Positions 26,574-35,126 of a stretch of 64,000 bases of DNA are shown piece by piece; position 1 is the stretch's first letter; each line of letters begins with the position of its first letter. Source of the stretch: Qipengyuania vesicularis (GTDB lineage: Bacteria > Pseudomonadota > Alphaproteobacteria > Sphingomonadales > Sphingomonadaceae); assembly GCF_019711415.1 (NCBI RefSeq), contig NZ_JAIGNJ010000002.1, positions 62,001-126,000 of the forward strand. The letters are read 5' to 3'. A program made the position numbers and the translations under genes. The notes below the pieces were generated by a model. That model saw only the letters and a list, made by a program, of their open reading frames with translations, had not been told where the DNA came from and did not search any database.

Positions 26574-28105
26574 GGCGGTCCAAGACGCGCAGCCCCCAAT
26601 GGCAGCGCCGCCTCATGCATCCGCCCCGCGCGGTCATCGATATCGGTTCGAACACAGTCCGCCTTGTCATCTATGAAGGCACCGGCCGCGCACCGGAAAC
26701 CGTATGGAACGAGAAAGTCGCAGCGCGCCTAGGTCGTGACCTGTCCGAGACTGGACGCATTCCTGAAGAGGCTTCCAACGAGGCCCTCGCTGCTCTGGCC
26801 CGATATCAATTGCTCGTCACCGATCGCGGGATAGACGATGTGCAAACGGTCGCGACGGCCGCTGCACGCGATGCCGAGAACGGCGCCGAGTTCCTTGCCG
26901 CTGTGGCCGACCTCGGGCTCGAACCGCGCCTTCTTTCGGGCGAAGAGGAGGCCTGCAATTCCGCCTACGGTGCGATTGGGGCTTTCCCCGGCGCGGAGGG
27001 CGTTGTGGCTGACCTCGGCGGGGGTAGCCTAGAACTCGTCTCGATCGGCGGCGGCGATTGCCGCGATGCCGTGAGTCTGCCCTTCGGCACCCTCCGTCTG
27101 CCGGCATTCCGCGCAGCCGAACGCGACCTTGGCGATACGGTGCGCGAGGCTTTGTCCGGCGTCGGCTGGCTGCAATCGCATACCGGCCCGCTCTACATGA
27201 TCGGCGGTACCTGGCGCGCACTGGCACATTACGCGATGGTCGAAGCGGACTACCCGCTAACCGACCCGCACGGCTTCACCCTGTCGGTCGAGCAGGCACG
27301 CGAACATGCCCGCACATTAGTGGAGGCAAAGCCGGACGATCTCGTCAAGATTTCGGGTATCAGCGCCATGCGAGCAGGCTATCTGCCCGACGCCGCTGCG
27401 ATGTTGTTGCCGTTGCTCGACGGCCTCCAGCCCGACCACCTCGTCTTCTCGAGCTGGGGCATTCGCGAGGGCCTGCTCTATTCGCGCCTGACCGACCTGC
27501 AACGCGGCCTCGATCCGTTGCTGTCGGGCGTACACGCCTTTGCCGAGCCGCGTGACGCGCCGGTGGTCGACGCCACGCGCGTGGCGGGCTGGACGGTCGA
27601 TCTTGCCAATGGCACCGGCAAGCGCAACGAGCGCCTGCGCCTTGCGGCTGCACAGCTGGCCGCAGCGCTCCAGCGTGTCGAACCGAACCTGCGCGCAAAC
27701 CACGCGACGGAATGGGCGCTGGACAAGCGCTGGATCGATTGCAGCGCGCGGGACCGCGCGATGATCTGCGCTGCCCTGTTCGGCAGCCTCGGGCGCACCG
27801 AAGTGCCCGCCAAGCTGCGCGAACTCGCCGATGACGACGATTTGCGCGAAGGCCTGACCTGGGGCCTCGGCTTCCGCCTGGCCCGGCGGCTCGGTGCAGG
27901 CTCGCGCAAAGCCCTCGGCAACAGCAGGCTGAGGCTGAAGAAGAAGTCGCTGGTGCTCTATCTCGACGAAAGCCGAGCGGCGCTAGCCACCTGGCCGCTC
28001 ACCAAAGACCTGGACGTGCTTGCCGAATGGCTGGATCGTACGCCGAAGATCAAGATCGGCGAGTATGGCTCCGAAGAAAATCCCTTGGACGATCCCGACG
28101 ACTGA
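26570..28105 (+). CDS. ppx: Exopolyphosphatase, Ppx/GppA family
   Basis: A 511-residue Ppx/GppA phosphatase. The actin-like ASKHA core shows VIDIGSNTVRLVIYEG (near residue 23), TVATAAARDAENG, LSGEEEACNSAYGA and VVADLGGGSLELV. The C-terminal half is an HD-like helical module. It overlaps ppk1 by 4 bp, so polyphosphate synthesis and breakdown are made together. It may also act on pppGpp. It ends 4 bp from the convergent apaG. Confidence 0.94.
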   Translation: MRRSKTRSPQWQRRLMHPPRAVIDIGSNTVRLVIYEGTGRAPETVWNEKVAARLGRDLSETGRIPEEASNEALAALARYQLLVTDRGIDDVQTVATAAARDAENGAEFLAAVADLGLEPRLLSGEEEACNSAYGAIGAFPGAEGVVADLGGGSLELVSIGGGDCRDAVSLPFGTLRLPAFRAAERDLGDTVREALSGVGWLQSHTGPLYMIGGTWRALAHYAMVEADYPLTDPHGFTLSVEQAREHARTLVEAKPDDLVKISGISAMRAGYLPDAAAMLLPLLDGLQPDHLVFSSWGIREGLLYSRLTDLQRGLDPLLSGVHAFAEPRDAPVVDATRVAGWTVDLANGTGKRNERLRLAAAQLAAALQRVEPNLRANHATEWALDKRWIDCSARDRAMICAALFGSLGRTEVPAKLRELADDDDLREGLTWGLGFRLARRLGAGSRKALGNSRLRLKKKSLVLYLDESRAALATWPLTKDLDVLAEWLDRTPKIKIGEYGSEENPLDDPDD

Positions 28106-28109
28106 ATGC

Positions 28110-28511
28110 TCAATCCGCCGTGGCAGGCGCCGCAAGCGGGAAGAACGGAATGCGGACCTCGAAGGGAGAGCCGTCTTCGCGGTGGAATGTATAGAAGCCT
28201 TCCATCGAACCATGCGGTGTGTCGAGCGGGCAGCCTGAAACGTAATCGTGGCTTTCCCCGGGTGCCAGTACAGGCTGTTCACCCACGACCCCGTCGCCAT
28301 CGACATGTGCGACCATTCCCATGCCATCGGTGATCCGCCAGTGCCGCGTCATCAGCTGCACCTTCTCGTGCGAGGCATTCTCGATGCGGATATGATAGAC
28401 CCAGAACCACTTTTCCGCCTCGGGCTGCGACTGCTCGGGCAGGAAGTTCACCGCGACGCGCACGGTAATGCCATCTGTCATGGCGCTATGCTGGAAGAGT
28501 TCCTTGATCAC
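28110..28511 (-). CDS. apaG: ApaG/CO2+/Mg2+ family protein
   Basis: A 133-residue ApaG. The family core is visible in DGITVRVAVNFLPEQS, FWVYHIRIEN, LMTRHWRITDG and VAHVDGDGVVGEQPVLAPGE, with CPLDTPHGSMEGFY near the end, forming a fibronectin-type-III-like fold. The biochemical role is not settled; it has been tied to Co/Mg resistance and diadenosine tetraphosphate metabolism. The MIKELF start fits the family N-terminus. An ATG ten codons later is possible. Confidence 0.93.
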   Translation of the reverse strand: MIKELFQHSAMTDGITVRVAVNFLPEQSQPEAEKWFWVYHIRIENASHEKVQLMTRHWRITDGMGMVAHVDGDGVVGEQPVLAPGESHDYVSGCPLDTPHGSMEGFYTFHREDGSPFEVRIPFFPLAAPATAD

Positions 28512-28566
28512 ACTTGCAAGGTAGTCGGACTGACGCGGGGGACAAGTACCCAGCTTGGTTTCTTCC

Positions 28567-30555
28567 CTAGTTTTGATCCGGAGTGTCAGCCGGTTGACCG
28601 GGCGGATTATGCCTTTGCAGAAAGGCGATCAGCGTCTCCAAGAACCGCGTTTCTTCCTCTCGATTGCTGAGGTGGTGATCGTCGTCCAGTTCAAGCAGTT
28701 CCAGAGCGATGGAACGCTCCTTGGCCGCATCTCTCAGATCCTCGAACTGATCGAAGGGAACACGCTTGTCCGATTTGCCGTGGGCGAGGAGGACAGGCCT
28801 TTGCAGGCGGGAGATGTTGTCTACGATCGAGATCGTTGCCAAATCGAAGCCGTCGTCACCCGTGATGCGAGGCACCCAGGTCCGGCGGAACCACTTACCA
28901 CTCTCCCTGCCGCGACCAAGATAGTCGCGATCGTACTTCAGCATGTCTTCCCAATCGGTCACGCCGGCAAAACTTGCTGCGCAACGATAGCGTTCGGGGT
29001 TGCGAATGGCTCCCCAAAGGGCCGCGTAGCCGCCATAGCTTGCGCCGATCAGACATACACGGCCTTGATCTGCGTATCCGTTGTCGACAGCCCATTGCAT
29101 CGCATCGTCGAGGTCATCCTGCATTCCTCGTCCGATCTGGCCATCGCCGAGGCGTTCGAAAGCGTCGCCATAGCCCCCCGATCCGCGAAAGTTCGGGCGT
29201 AGCACCGCGTAGCCGCGACTGGCGAGCAATTGCGTCCAGTCATCGTAGACCATTGTGTCCCGCACGCCGTAAGGCCCCCCGTGAGGCATGATAATTAGCG
29301 GAAGATTCTTCGGCTCACGATCCTTCGGCAGAGTGAGGAAAGCGCGAAGTTTTGTACCATCGCGCGCCACGACGTCATGTGCACTCGTTCGTGAGAGGAG
29401 GCGAAAATCGACGTCAGGTCGCAAGTTCGCGAACAGGTCGAGCCTCTTCTCTCCCGGGGTAAAGATGTAGAGCGCGCCGGGATCGGCATCGCCACCCTGA
29501 AGAACGAGCATCCGGTCCATCTTGGCTTGGCTGAGTATCGTGACCTCACTGCCGGGCAGTGCCGCTTCGAGTGCCGCCTGATATTGCCCCATTACAGGAT
29601 CCAGCCACACGGTCCGTGGCTTGTCGTCACTGAAGCCTACACCGATCGGCCCTTTGGATCGCTGAAAATAGGCCCGTGTCAGGCTCCAGCTCGGGTTGGC
29701 GTAGACAACTTTCCCCAGTTCGCCGGTCGAGTAGTCGATCTCCCGCAGGATGATCCTGCCATCTTCGCCTTCGACCATGGCATAGCCGATATCGCTCCCG
29801 GCATAGATTCCCATGACATCCCACGCATCGAGCTTATCGTCGTCCTTGGGTTTGACCTTGGTGACTCGCTCGAACTCTTCGTCCGGTCCGGAGCGGTAGA
29901 ATATCTTGATCGCTCCGCGCTGGCTGACGCTCATGCCCAGCCGGACCACGCCGGTGTCGTCGGCGAACCATTCGTCGACCTGGTTGTTGCGCTTCTGGAC
30001 AAGCACTGCACCCGCTTCACCGCTGCCGTCGAGTGGAAAGCGCCAGACTTGCGGCCGCTTCAGGGCAGTCTCGCTGATGGACAGGATTATATAGCGACCG
30101 GCCGGATCGGTGTAGAGGACATCGTCACCCTCGAAGCCCTGCTTGTCGAAACCGAGATAACCGACTTGCTTCTTGGGAATGTCGAGAAGCAGGAGTTCGC
30201 TCAGCCTGATGCCGAACATGGAGTATCCGCCGCGCGAATGGGAAATCAGGACCCTGTCGTCACCCGCCCAGCTGAACCAATTGAAGCCTTCCTTCGTGCC
30301 GACATCGACCGTGATCACTTCCTTGCGCGTGTCGGAATCGTAAACGGAGAGATAGAGCTTCTTCTCTCTTGTAAGAATGAAAGCAAAACGGTTCCCAGTT
30401 TCGGACAGCTTGGCCGACTGGAAAAGCGCATGGCCCGTGAACGCTTCGATCGGGATGTCCGACGGCGCGCTGGCAGGGGCCAGTTCGACCTCCTGAGCAG
30501 AAAGCGGCGCGAGCAGGATGCTGCTCGCAAGCAAGATCGAAAACAGAAAACGCAT
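28567..30555 (-). CDS. Secreted S9 family (prolyl oligopeptidase-like) peptidase
   Basis: A 662-residue exported serine peptidase. A signal peptide (MRFLFSILLASSILLAPLSAQ) is followed by a beta-propeller (residues about 40-390) and an alpha/beta-hydrolase domain. The nucleophile is S506 in GASYGGYAALWG. The Asp is in HGKSDKRVPFDQFED and the His in DDDHHLSNREEE near the C-terminus. An oxyanion strand PHGGPYG precedes it. These enzymes cleave peptides, often dipeptides from proline or alanine-rich substrates, in the periplasm. The start was chosen at the signal peptide; the frame is open 19 codons further. Confidence 0.9.
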   Translation of the reverse strand: MRFLFSILLASSILLAPLSAQEVELAPASAPSDIPIEAFTGHALFQSAKLSETGNRFAFILTREKKLYLSVYDSDTRKEVITVDVGTKEGFNWFSWAGDDRVLISHSRGGYSMFGIRLSELLLLDIPKKQVGYLGFDKQGFEGDDVLYTDPAGRYIILSISETALKRPQVWRFPLDGSGEAGAVLVQKRNNQVDEWFADDTGVVRLGMSVSQRGAIKIFYRSGPDEEFERVTKVKPKDDDKLDAWDVMGIYAGSDIGYAMVEGEDGRIILREIDYSTGELGKVVYANPSWSLTRAYFQRSKGPIGVGFSDDKPRTVWLDPVMGQYQAALEAALPGSEVTILSQAKMDRMLVLQGGDADPGALYIFTPGEKRLDLFANLRPDVDFRLLSRTSAHDVVARDGTKLRAFLTLPKDREPKNLPLIIMPHGGPYGVRDTMVYDDWTQLLASRGYAVLRPNFRGSGGYGDAFERLGDGQIGRGMQDDLDDAMQWAVDNGYADQGRVCLIGASYGGYAALWGAIRNPERYRCAASFAGVTDWEDMLKYDRDYLGRGRESGKWFRRTWVPRITGDDGFDLATISIVDNISRLQRPVLLAHGKSDKRVPFDQFEDLRDAAKERSIALELLELDDDHHLSNREEETRFLETLIAFLQRHNPPGQPADTPDQN

Positions 30556-30828
30556 GGCAACCCCCGAAATTGAGGGACAAGTTACCAGCGAGGAATGATC
30601 ACGCAATAACACTTGCAGCGATTATGAGTGATTCACAGAACTTTTACTCTGCGATTAGTGCGCAAATGCCTCCCAGCCTTGCTCGCTCTGCCAGCCGAGG
30701 CAGCGCTCTCGAGGCATCTTTCCCGCAGGATCGGCAGCTTCGAATCGTGCTTTAGCTTCAATTAACCCCATCCTGATAAGAATTACTAAGCACCGAGTGC
30801 AATTCTGCATTCAGGAAGGGGACGCGAA

Positions 30829-30933
30829 ATGGTTTTCGCTTTCATCAGGCGGCTGGTCCGCGACACTGACGGGGAAGGACGCATCGAGCTGATGCTTGCC
30901 GCCCAGGTCGTGCTCGCCGTCATCGTTCTTTAA
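30829..30933 (+). CDS. Possible 34-residue membrane small protein
   Basis: A short frame with a good ribosome site (AGGAAGGGG) before its ATG. The peptide begins MVFAFIRRLVRD, has a charged middle and ends with a hydrophobic run (LMLAAQVVLAVIVL), so it could be membrane-associated. It sits in the interval between the S9 peptidase and the DsbA-like gene, with no partner on its strand. No family is recognised and translation is not proven. Confidence 0.35.
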   Translation: MVFAFIRRLVRDTDGEGRIELMLAAQVVLAVIVL

Positions 30934-30952
30934 AGACAGGACGACACAAACT

Positions 30953-31564
30953 CTAAGGCTTTCCGCCCGTTAGATAGCTTTCGAGCTGTTCCAGGCGCTC
31001 TTTGCCGAACCACATTTCATCGCCGACGAAGAAGGTCGGAATGCCGAAGGCACCGCGTTCCACCGCGTAAGTTGTATTGTCGGCAAGTTTCTGCTTCACC
31101 GAGGCGTCCTGGGTCCGCTCGAGCAGGGATCTTGCGTCGAATCCCGCATCGGATAGCACCCTGCCTACTGCCTCGACATCGCTGCAATCGATATTCTGCT
31201 CCCATACGGCAGGCTGCAATGCGTCGACCAGCGCCTGGCGCTGCGCCTCGTCGTCTGCCGCGACCAGCACGCGTTGCAACATGATCGTGTTGAAGGGAAG
31301 GTCCGGATGCATGCGGAACTTGTCCATCCCATGCCGGTCGAGGAAACGCCGGAACTCCAGCGCAGCGTAAGGCACTTTTCCGAGGACATTCGCATCGCGC
31401 ATCATCGGCGGGGAATTGCCCGTGATCTTGTGCATGCCGCCGAGAAAGACCGGCGTCACCACCAGCTTCGCCCCGGTCCGCGCGACGACCTCCTTGAGTG
31501 GATACCATGCTAGGTAACCGTTAGGTGCGCCCAGATCGAGAATGTATTCGACGGTCTTGGTCAT
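30953..31564 (-). CDS. DsbA-like thioredoxin-fold protein (2-hydroxychromene-2-carboxylate isomerase family)
   Basis: A 203-residue DSBA-fold protein of the HCCA isomerase/kappa-GST type. It has no CxxC. The first strand EYILDLGAPNGYLAWYPL and the cis-proline region ERGAFGIPTFFVGDEMWFGKE are typical, and the family Ser/Asn position that binds glutathione is near the start. Such proteins work as glutathione-dependent isomerases in aromatic catabolism or as detoxification enzymes. The start overlaps the metZ stop by ATGA, so it is co-expressed with methionine biosynthesis. Confidence 0.85.
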   Translation of the reverse strand: MTKTVEYILDLGAPNGYLAWYPLKEVVARTGAKLVVTPVFLGGMHKITGNSPPMMRDANVLGKVPYAALEFRRFLDRHGMDKFRMHPDLPFNTIMLQRVLVAADDEAQRQALVDALQPAVWEQNIDCSDVEAVGRVLSDAGFDARSLLERTQDASVKQKLADNTTYAVERGAFGIPTFFVGDEMWFGKERLEQLESYLTGGKP

Positions 31565-32766
31565 AGCGCGCCAGCTTTCAGCGCACGGTCAAGGTCTTCT
31601 TTCAGATCCTCGACGTCCTCGAGCCCGACATTGATCCGCAACAGGCCTTCGGTCACGCCCATTTCTGTACGTGCCTCCTCGCTCATCGAGGCATGTGTCG
31701 TGCTGGCGGGATGGCACATCAGGCTGCGCGCATCGCCGATATTGTTCGAGATATCGATCAGCTGAAGCGCATCGAGAATGGCAAAGGCACGCTCCCTGCT
31801 CTCGACGTCGAAGGCGAAGATCGGACCGGTGGCGCTCATCTGCTCGAGCGCGAGCGCATGGCGCGGGTGGCTGGCGAGGCCGGGGTGCAGCATTCGGGGT
31901 ACGCGGCTTCCGATGAAACTGCCAAGCTCGACCGCATTCTCGCTCTGCTTGTGCGCGCGCAGGCTCAGCGTCTCAAGGCCCTTCAGGACCACCCAGGCAT
32001 TGAAGGGGGCGATGTTGGGGCCCGTGTTGCGCTGGAAGGGTAGCAGCACCTCGTCGATCCATTCCTGCGAACCGCAGACTGCCCCAGCCAGCACCCTGCC
32101 CTGCCCGTCCATAAGCTTGGTCGCCGAATAGGCCACCACGTCCGCGCCGAAATCCATCGGCCGCTGCAGCGCGCTGGTGGCGAAAGCATTATCGACCACG
32201 GTGGTGATGCCGCGCGATTTGGCGAGCCCGCAGACATGCGCGAGGTCGACCACGTCGAGCGTCGGGTTCGCGGGCGTCTCGAAGAAGAACACCTTGGTGT
32301 TGGGCCGGATTGCCGCTTCCCAAGCGTCGTTGTCGGCGCTGTCGACCACGGTCGTGTCGATGCCGAAGCGAGGCAGCAGATTGTCGAGCAGCCAGCGACA
32401 GGACCCGAAGGCGGCGCGCGCGCCGACCGCGTGATCGCCGGCCGAGAGCTGGCACAGCAGCGCGGTCGTCATGGCCGCCATCCCGCTCGCCTGCGCGCGA
32501 CAGGCTTCTGCCCCTTCCATCAGAGCGATCCGTTCTTCCAGCATGGCGACGGTCGGGTTTTGCAGACGCGAATAGGTCATGCCCTCGGCCTCGCCCGCGA
32601 AACGGTCGGCAACCGTCTGCGCATCGTCGTATGTATAGCCCGAGGTGAGGAATAGCGCCTCGCTGGTCTCGCCATGCTCGCTGCGCCAGGTACCGCCACG
32701 CACGGCCTGCGTCGCCGGGCGCCAGTTGCGGGTGATCGAACGATCGGTGCCGGTAGTCTTCTTCAT
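31561..32766 (-). CDS. metZ: O-succinylhomoserine sulfhydrylase
   Basis: A 401-residue Cys/Met-metabolism PLP enzyme. The PLP lysine is K217 in YSATKLMDGQGR, VVDNAFATSALQRP binds the ring and MTYSRLQNPTVAMLEERIA the phosphate. The LMDGQGRVLAG stretch and the overall length fit MetZ, which turns O-succinylhomoserine and sulfide into homocysteine. Cystathionine gamma-synthase or gamma-lyase are less likely. The ATG at 32766 was chosen; the frame extends upstream without homology. It lies downstream of the tetR gene with 40 bp between. Confidence 0.9.
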   Translation of the reverse strand: MKKTTGTDRSITRNWRPATQAVRGGTWRSEHGETSEALFLTSGYTYDDAQTVADRFAGEAEGMTYSRLQNPTVAMLEERIALMEGAEACRAQASGMAAMTTALLCQLSAGDHAVGARAAFGSCRWLLDNLLPRFGIDTTVVDSADNDAWEAAIRPNTKVFFFETPANPTLDVVDLAHVCGLAKSRGITTVVDNAFATSALQRPMDFGADVVAYSATKLMDGQGRVLAGAVCGSQEWIDEVLLPFQRNTGPNIAPFNAWVVLKGLETLSLRAHKQSENAVELGSFIGSRVPRMLHPGLASHPRHALALEQMSATGPIFAFDVESRERAFAILDALQLIDISNNIGDARSLMCHPASTTHASMSEEARTEMGVTEGLLRINVGLEDVEDLKEDLDRALKAGAL

Positions 32767-32806
32767 GGCGCAAGCGATAGCACGCGGATAGCCCGCGGCA
32801 AGCAGG

Positions 32807-33346
32807 TCACCCTTCGAGGGCGGCAAGCCCAGCTTCGGCAATATCCGCCCGCCCGACTGCATCGAGCAGTTGCGAGCCTTCTATGAGGGTCAGCAGCAGC
32901 CTCGCTCCGCCGCGTGGGTCCGGATCATCTTCGGGCATATGCGCCTCGAGCCAGTCGAGCAGAGTGCCCATGATAGCCGCAGCGCTTCTGCGGAAGGTTT
33001 CATTGCCCGTGGCGGATGCGGCGACCACCTCCCACCACAGGCGCATGAAGGGCTGCAGTTGCGGAGTAGAGGTCACGTCCAGGATTTGCCGCACGGTTTC
33101 GCGGCGGTTTTTCGCGCGTTGCTCTGGCAGCGAGCTGTCCAATCCCGTTTCGTACAGCTTTGCGAGGTATTCGAGCAGTGCGTCGATCGCGCCCTGCCGG
33201 TTTCCGAAATGATAGATCAGCATGCGGTCGCTCGTGCCGGCCGCCTTCGCCAAAGGGCGCAGGCTGACCCCGGATATGCCATGTTCCAACACATGAGCCG
33301 CCATCGGAGGCAGGAGGGTCTCGGGGCTCATTCTCGGTTTCGCCAT
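32807..33346 (-). CDS. TetR family transcriptional regulator
   Basis: A 179-residue TetR-type repressor. The N-terminal helix-turn-helix is in GISGVSLRPLAKAAGTSDRMLIYHFGNRQG (about residues 24-52, including the TetR-typical YHFG). The rest is an all-helical ligand domain. The ATG at 33346 is chosen because the long upstream part of the frame would cover the operator. Its start lies only 7 bp from two palindromes that it very probably binds, so it should repress itself and the divergent membrane gene, and perhaps metZ and the DsbA-like gene downstream. Confidence 0.9.
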   Translation of the reverse strand: MAKPRMSPETLLPPMAAHVLEHGISGVSLRPLAKAAGTSDRMLIYHFGNRQGAIDALLEYLAKLYETGLDSSLPEQRAKNRRETVRQILDVTSTPQLQPFMRLWWEVVAASATGNETFRRSAAAIMGTLLDWLEAHMPEDDPDPRGGARLLLTLIEGSQLLDAVGRADIAEAGLAALEG

Positions 33347-33353
33347 GCCGGGC

Positions 33354-33399
33354 TTGTAGCGAGTGCTACACACGGCTACAAGTGTAGCACTCGCTACAA
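33354..33399. promoter_or_regulatory. Tandem palindromic operators in the tetR/33418 intergenic region
   Basis: A perfect 46-bp inverted repeat: TTGTAGCGAGTGCTACAC, a 10-bp spacer, and its exact reverse complement GTGTAGCACTCGCTACAA. Each arm is itself a palindrome: TGTAGC-GAGT-GCTACA and TGTAGC-ACTC-GCTACA, centres 28 bp apart. It fills the gap between the divergent tetR and the membrane-protein gene. Operators built from short inverted repeats are standard for TetR proteins; two in phase suggest cooperative binding by dimers. That TetR is the binder is inferred from position. Confidence 0.85.
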
Positions 33400-33417
33400 A
33401 CGACTCGGGAAATTGCC

Positions 33418-33807
33418 ATGACCCCATTCGAATTCCTCGCAGCCGGTGGCCTCATCGCGGCAGCGATCGCTCTCATCCATATCGCTTCTACCCGCGAGGC
33501 CATCGGCAGTGCCGGACTGGCGGCGGCCTTGTGCGGCCTGTTCGCCGGCTATTCCGCGGTTACTATCGCCCGTGAAGGCGTGATGCCGGTCTGGGTCAAT
33601 CACACAAGCAATCTGTGGGGCGTGCAGGTCTGGTGGGACCTGCTGTTCGCGGTCGGGATAGCTGCCTTCTTCATCGTGCCGCGCGCGAGGGCGCAGAACA
33701 TGGCCATCATCCCGTGGCTGCTGTTTGTCGCAGCCACCGCCAGCATCGGCTTACTCGCCATGGTCGCGCGCCTGTTCTGGCTCGAAAAGCGCGCGAAAAC
33801 CGCCTGA
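33418..33807 (+). CDS. Small polytopic membrane protein, TetR-linked
   Basis: A 129-residue protein with four hydrophobic segments (about residues 6-23, 34-52, 72-90 and 98-118) and a C-terminal WLEKRAKTA. No family is recognised. It is transcribed away from tetR, with the double operator starting 19 bp before its ATG, so the regulator likely controls it. A transporter accessory or stress-response membrane protein is possible, but nothing in the sequence says which. Confidence 0.78.
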   Translation: MTPFEFLAAGGLIAAAIALIHIASTREAIGSAGLAAALCGLFAGYSAVTIAREGVMPVWVNHTSNLWGVQVWWDLLFAVGIAAFFIVPRARAQNMAIIPWLLFVAATASIGLLAMVARLFWLEKRAKTA

Positions 33808-33850
33808 ACCCGCTTGCCGGGCGCGCAGGCCTTTCCTAAGCCGCACGGCG

Positions 33851-35122
33851 ATGAGCCGCGCGCCCGAGCAACCGATTGACCCGATCCGCTGGTGCGCCGC
33901 GCTGGCGATTGCGTTCTGGGCGCTGCTCGCGTGGAACCTCGCCATCCCGAGCGAGCCCTATTTCGACGAGGTCCACTACCTCCCCGCTGCGCGCGAGCTG
34001 CTCGACCTCGGCGCTTTCACCAATCGCGAACACCCGCTCTTCGGCAAGGAGATGATCGCGCTGGGTATCGCGCTGTTCGGTGACAATTCGTGGGGATGGC
34101 GCATATTCCCGTCGCTTGCTGGCGCGCTGGCCCTCTTCGCCGTGATGCGTGCCATCTGGTTCGGCACGCTCGACCGTTTCACGACGCTTGCCGCCGGCGT
34201 GCTGGTGGCAACGGGATTCCACCTCTTCGTCCACTCGCGCATCGCTATGCTCGATATCTTCATGGTCGGCGGGCTTGCGGTCGCATTCTGGCAATGCGCC
34301 GCCGCCATGCGCGAGCCGGAGACGGGACGCTGGCGACTGGCGCTTGCCGGCATTGCTCTCGGCCTTGCCATGGGGGCCAAGTGGAACGCGCTGGTCATCG
34401 CTGCCCTGCCCGGCGTCGGATTCCTCGTCTTGCGCCTGTTGGCAGGCCGTCGCCGTCTCCTCCTGAGCCGCCGCGGCATGCCGGTCCCGGGCATGACCCT
34501 GGTCGAAGCATTCGTCTGGCTCGGCTTGCTGCCGCTCGCGGTATATGCGGCGACATTCCTGCCGGGGCATTTCTTCGCCGAAAACGCGATCTCCGAAGGT
34601 CTCATCGCCCACCACCGGGAGATGCTTGACCTGCAAACACAGGTCCTGAAGCCCCATCCCTACCAGTCGAACTGGCCCGACTGGGTCATCAATTGGCGCG
34701 CCATCTGGTACCTCTACGAGACCGTGGACGGTGCCCAGCGCGGCGTGATCCTGATCGGCAATCCGCTGACCATGCTCCTCGGCCTCCCGGCTCTCTTGTG
34801 GTGTGCGTGGCAAGGCATTGCCGCGCGCAAGCCAATGTACGGGGCCGTCGCACTACTTTACGCAGTCAGCCTCGGCTTCTGGATCTTCGCTGCCAAGCCG
34901 GTCCAGTTCTACTACCACTATTTCCTGCCCAGCACCGTCCTGCTCGTTGCCCTGGCGCTGGCTCTCGGCGACTTGCGCCGAGCAGGCTGGCGAAAGACTG
35001 CCAGCGCGGCACTGGTCGCAAGCACGCTGTTCTTCGCCTTCTTTTACGAAGTGCTTGCCGCTGAACCACTCGCGGGCCCCGACAGCTTCCGCACCTGGAC
35101 CTGGCTCGAGAGCTGGAGGTAG
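33851..35122 (+). CDS. GT39 family (PMT-type) membrane glycosyltransferase
   Basis: A 423-residue polytopic protein with about ten hydrophobic segments. The GT39/ArnT fold signature is visible early: PYFDEVHYLPAARELL (catalytic Asp/Glu pair) and EHPLFGKEMIALGIALFG (HPPLGK-like), then SRIAMLDIF. These enzymes use polyprenyl-phosphate sugars to mannosylate periplasmic proteins or to modify glycolipids. The start ATG at 33851 is chosen for the family N-terminus. It ends 4 bp from the convergent GT2-GtrA gene, which could supply the polyprenyl-phosphate sugar. Confidence 0.88.
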   Translation: MSRAPEQPIDPIRWCAALAIAFWALLAWNLAIPSEPYFDEVHYLPAARELLDLGAFTNREHPLFGKEMIALGIALFGDNSWGWRIFPSLAGALALFAVMRAIWFGTLDRFTTLAAGVLVATGFHLFVHSRIAMLDIFMVGGLAVAFWQCAAAMREPETGRWRLALAGIALGLAMGAKWNALVIAALPGVGFLVLRLLAGRRRLLLSRRGMPVPGMTLVEAFVWLGLLPLAVYAATFLPGHFFAENAISEGLIAHHREMLDLQTQVLKPHPYQSNWPDWVINWRAIWYLYETVDGAQRGVILIGNPLTMLLGLPALLWCAWQGIAARKPMYGAVALLYAVSLGFWIFAAKPVQFYYHYFLPSTVLLVALALALGDLRRAGWRKTASAALVASTLFFAFFYEVLAAEPLAGPDSFRTWTWLESWR

Positions 35123-35126
35123 CGGC

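Noticed and set aside
30570..30755. A 61-codon plus-strand frame between the S9 peptidase and the small ORF.
   Set aside because: It has no ribosome site, a random composition, and overlaps the likely promoter of the peptidase gene.
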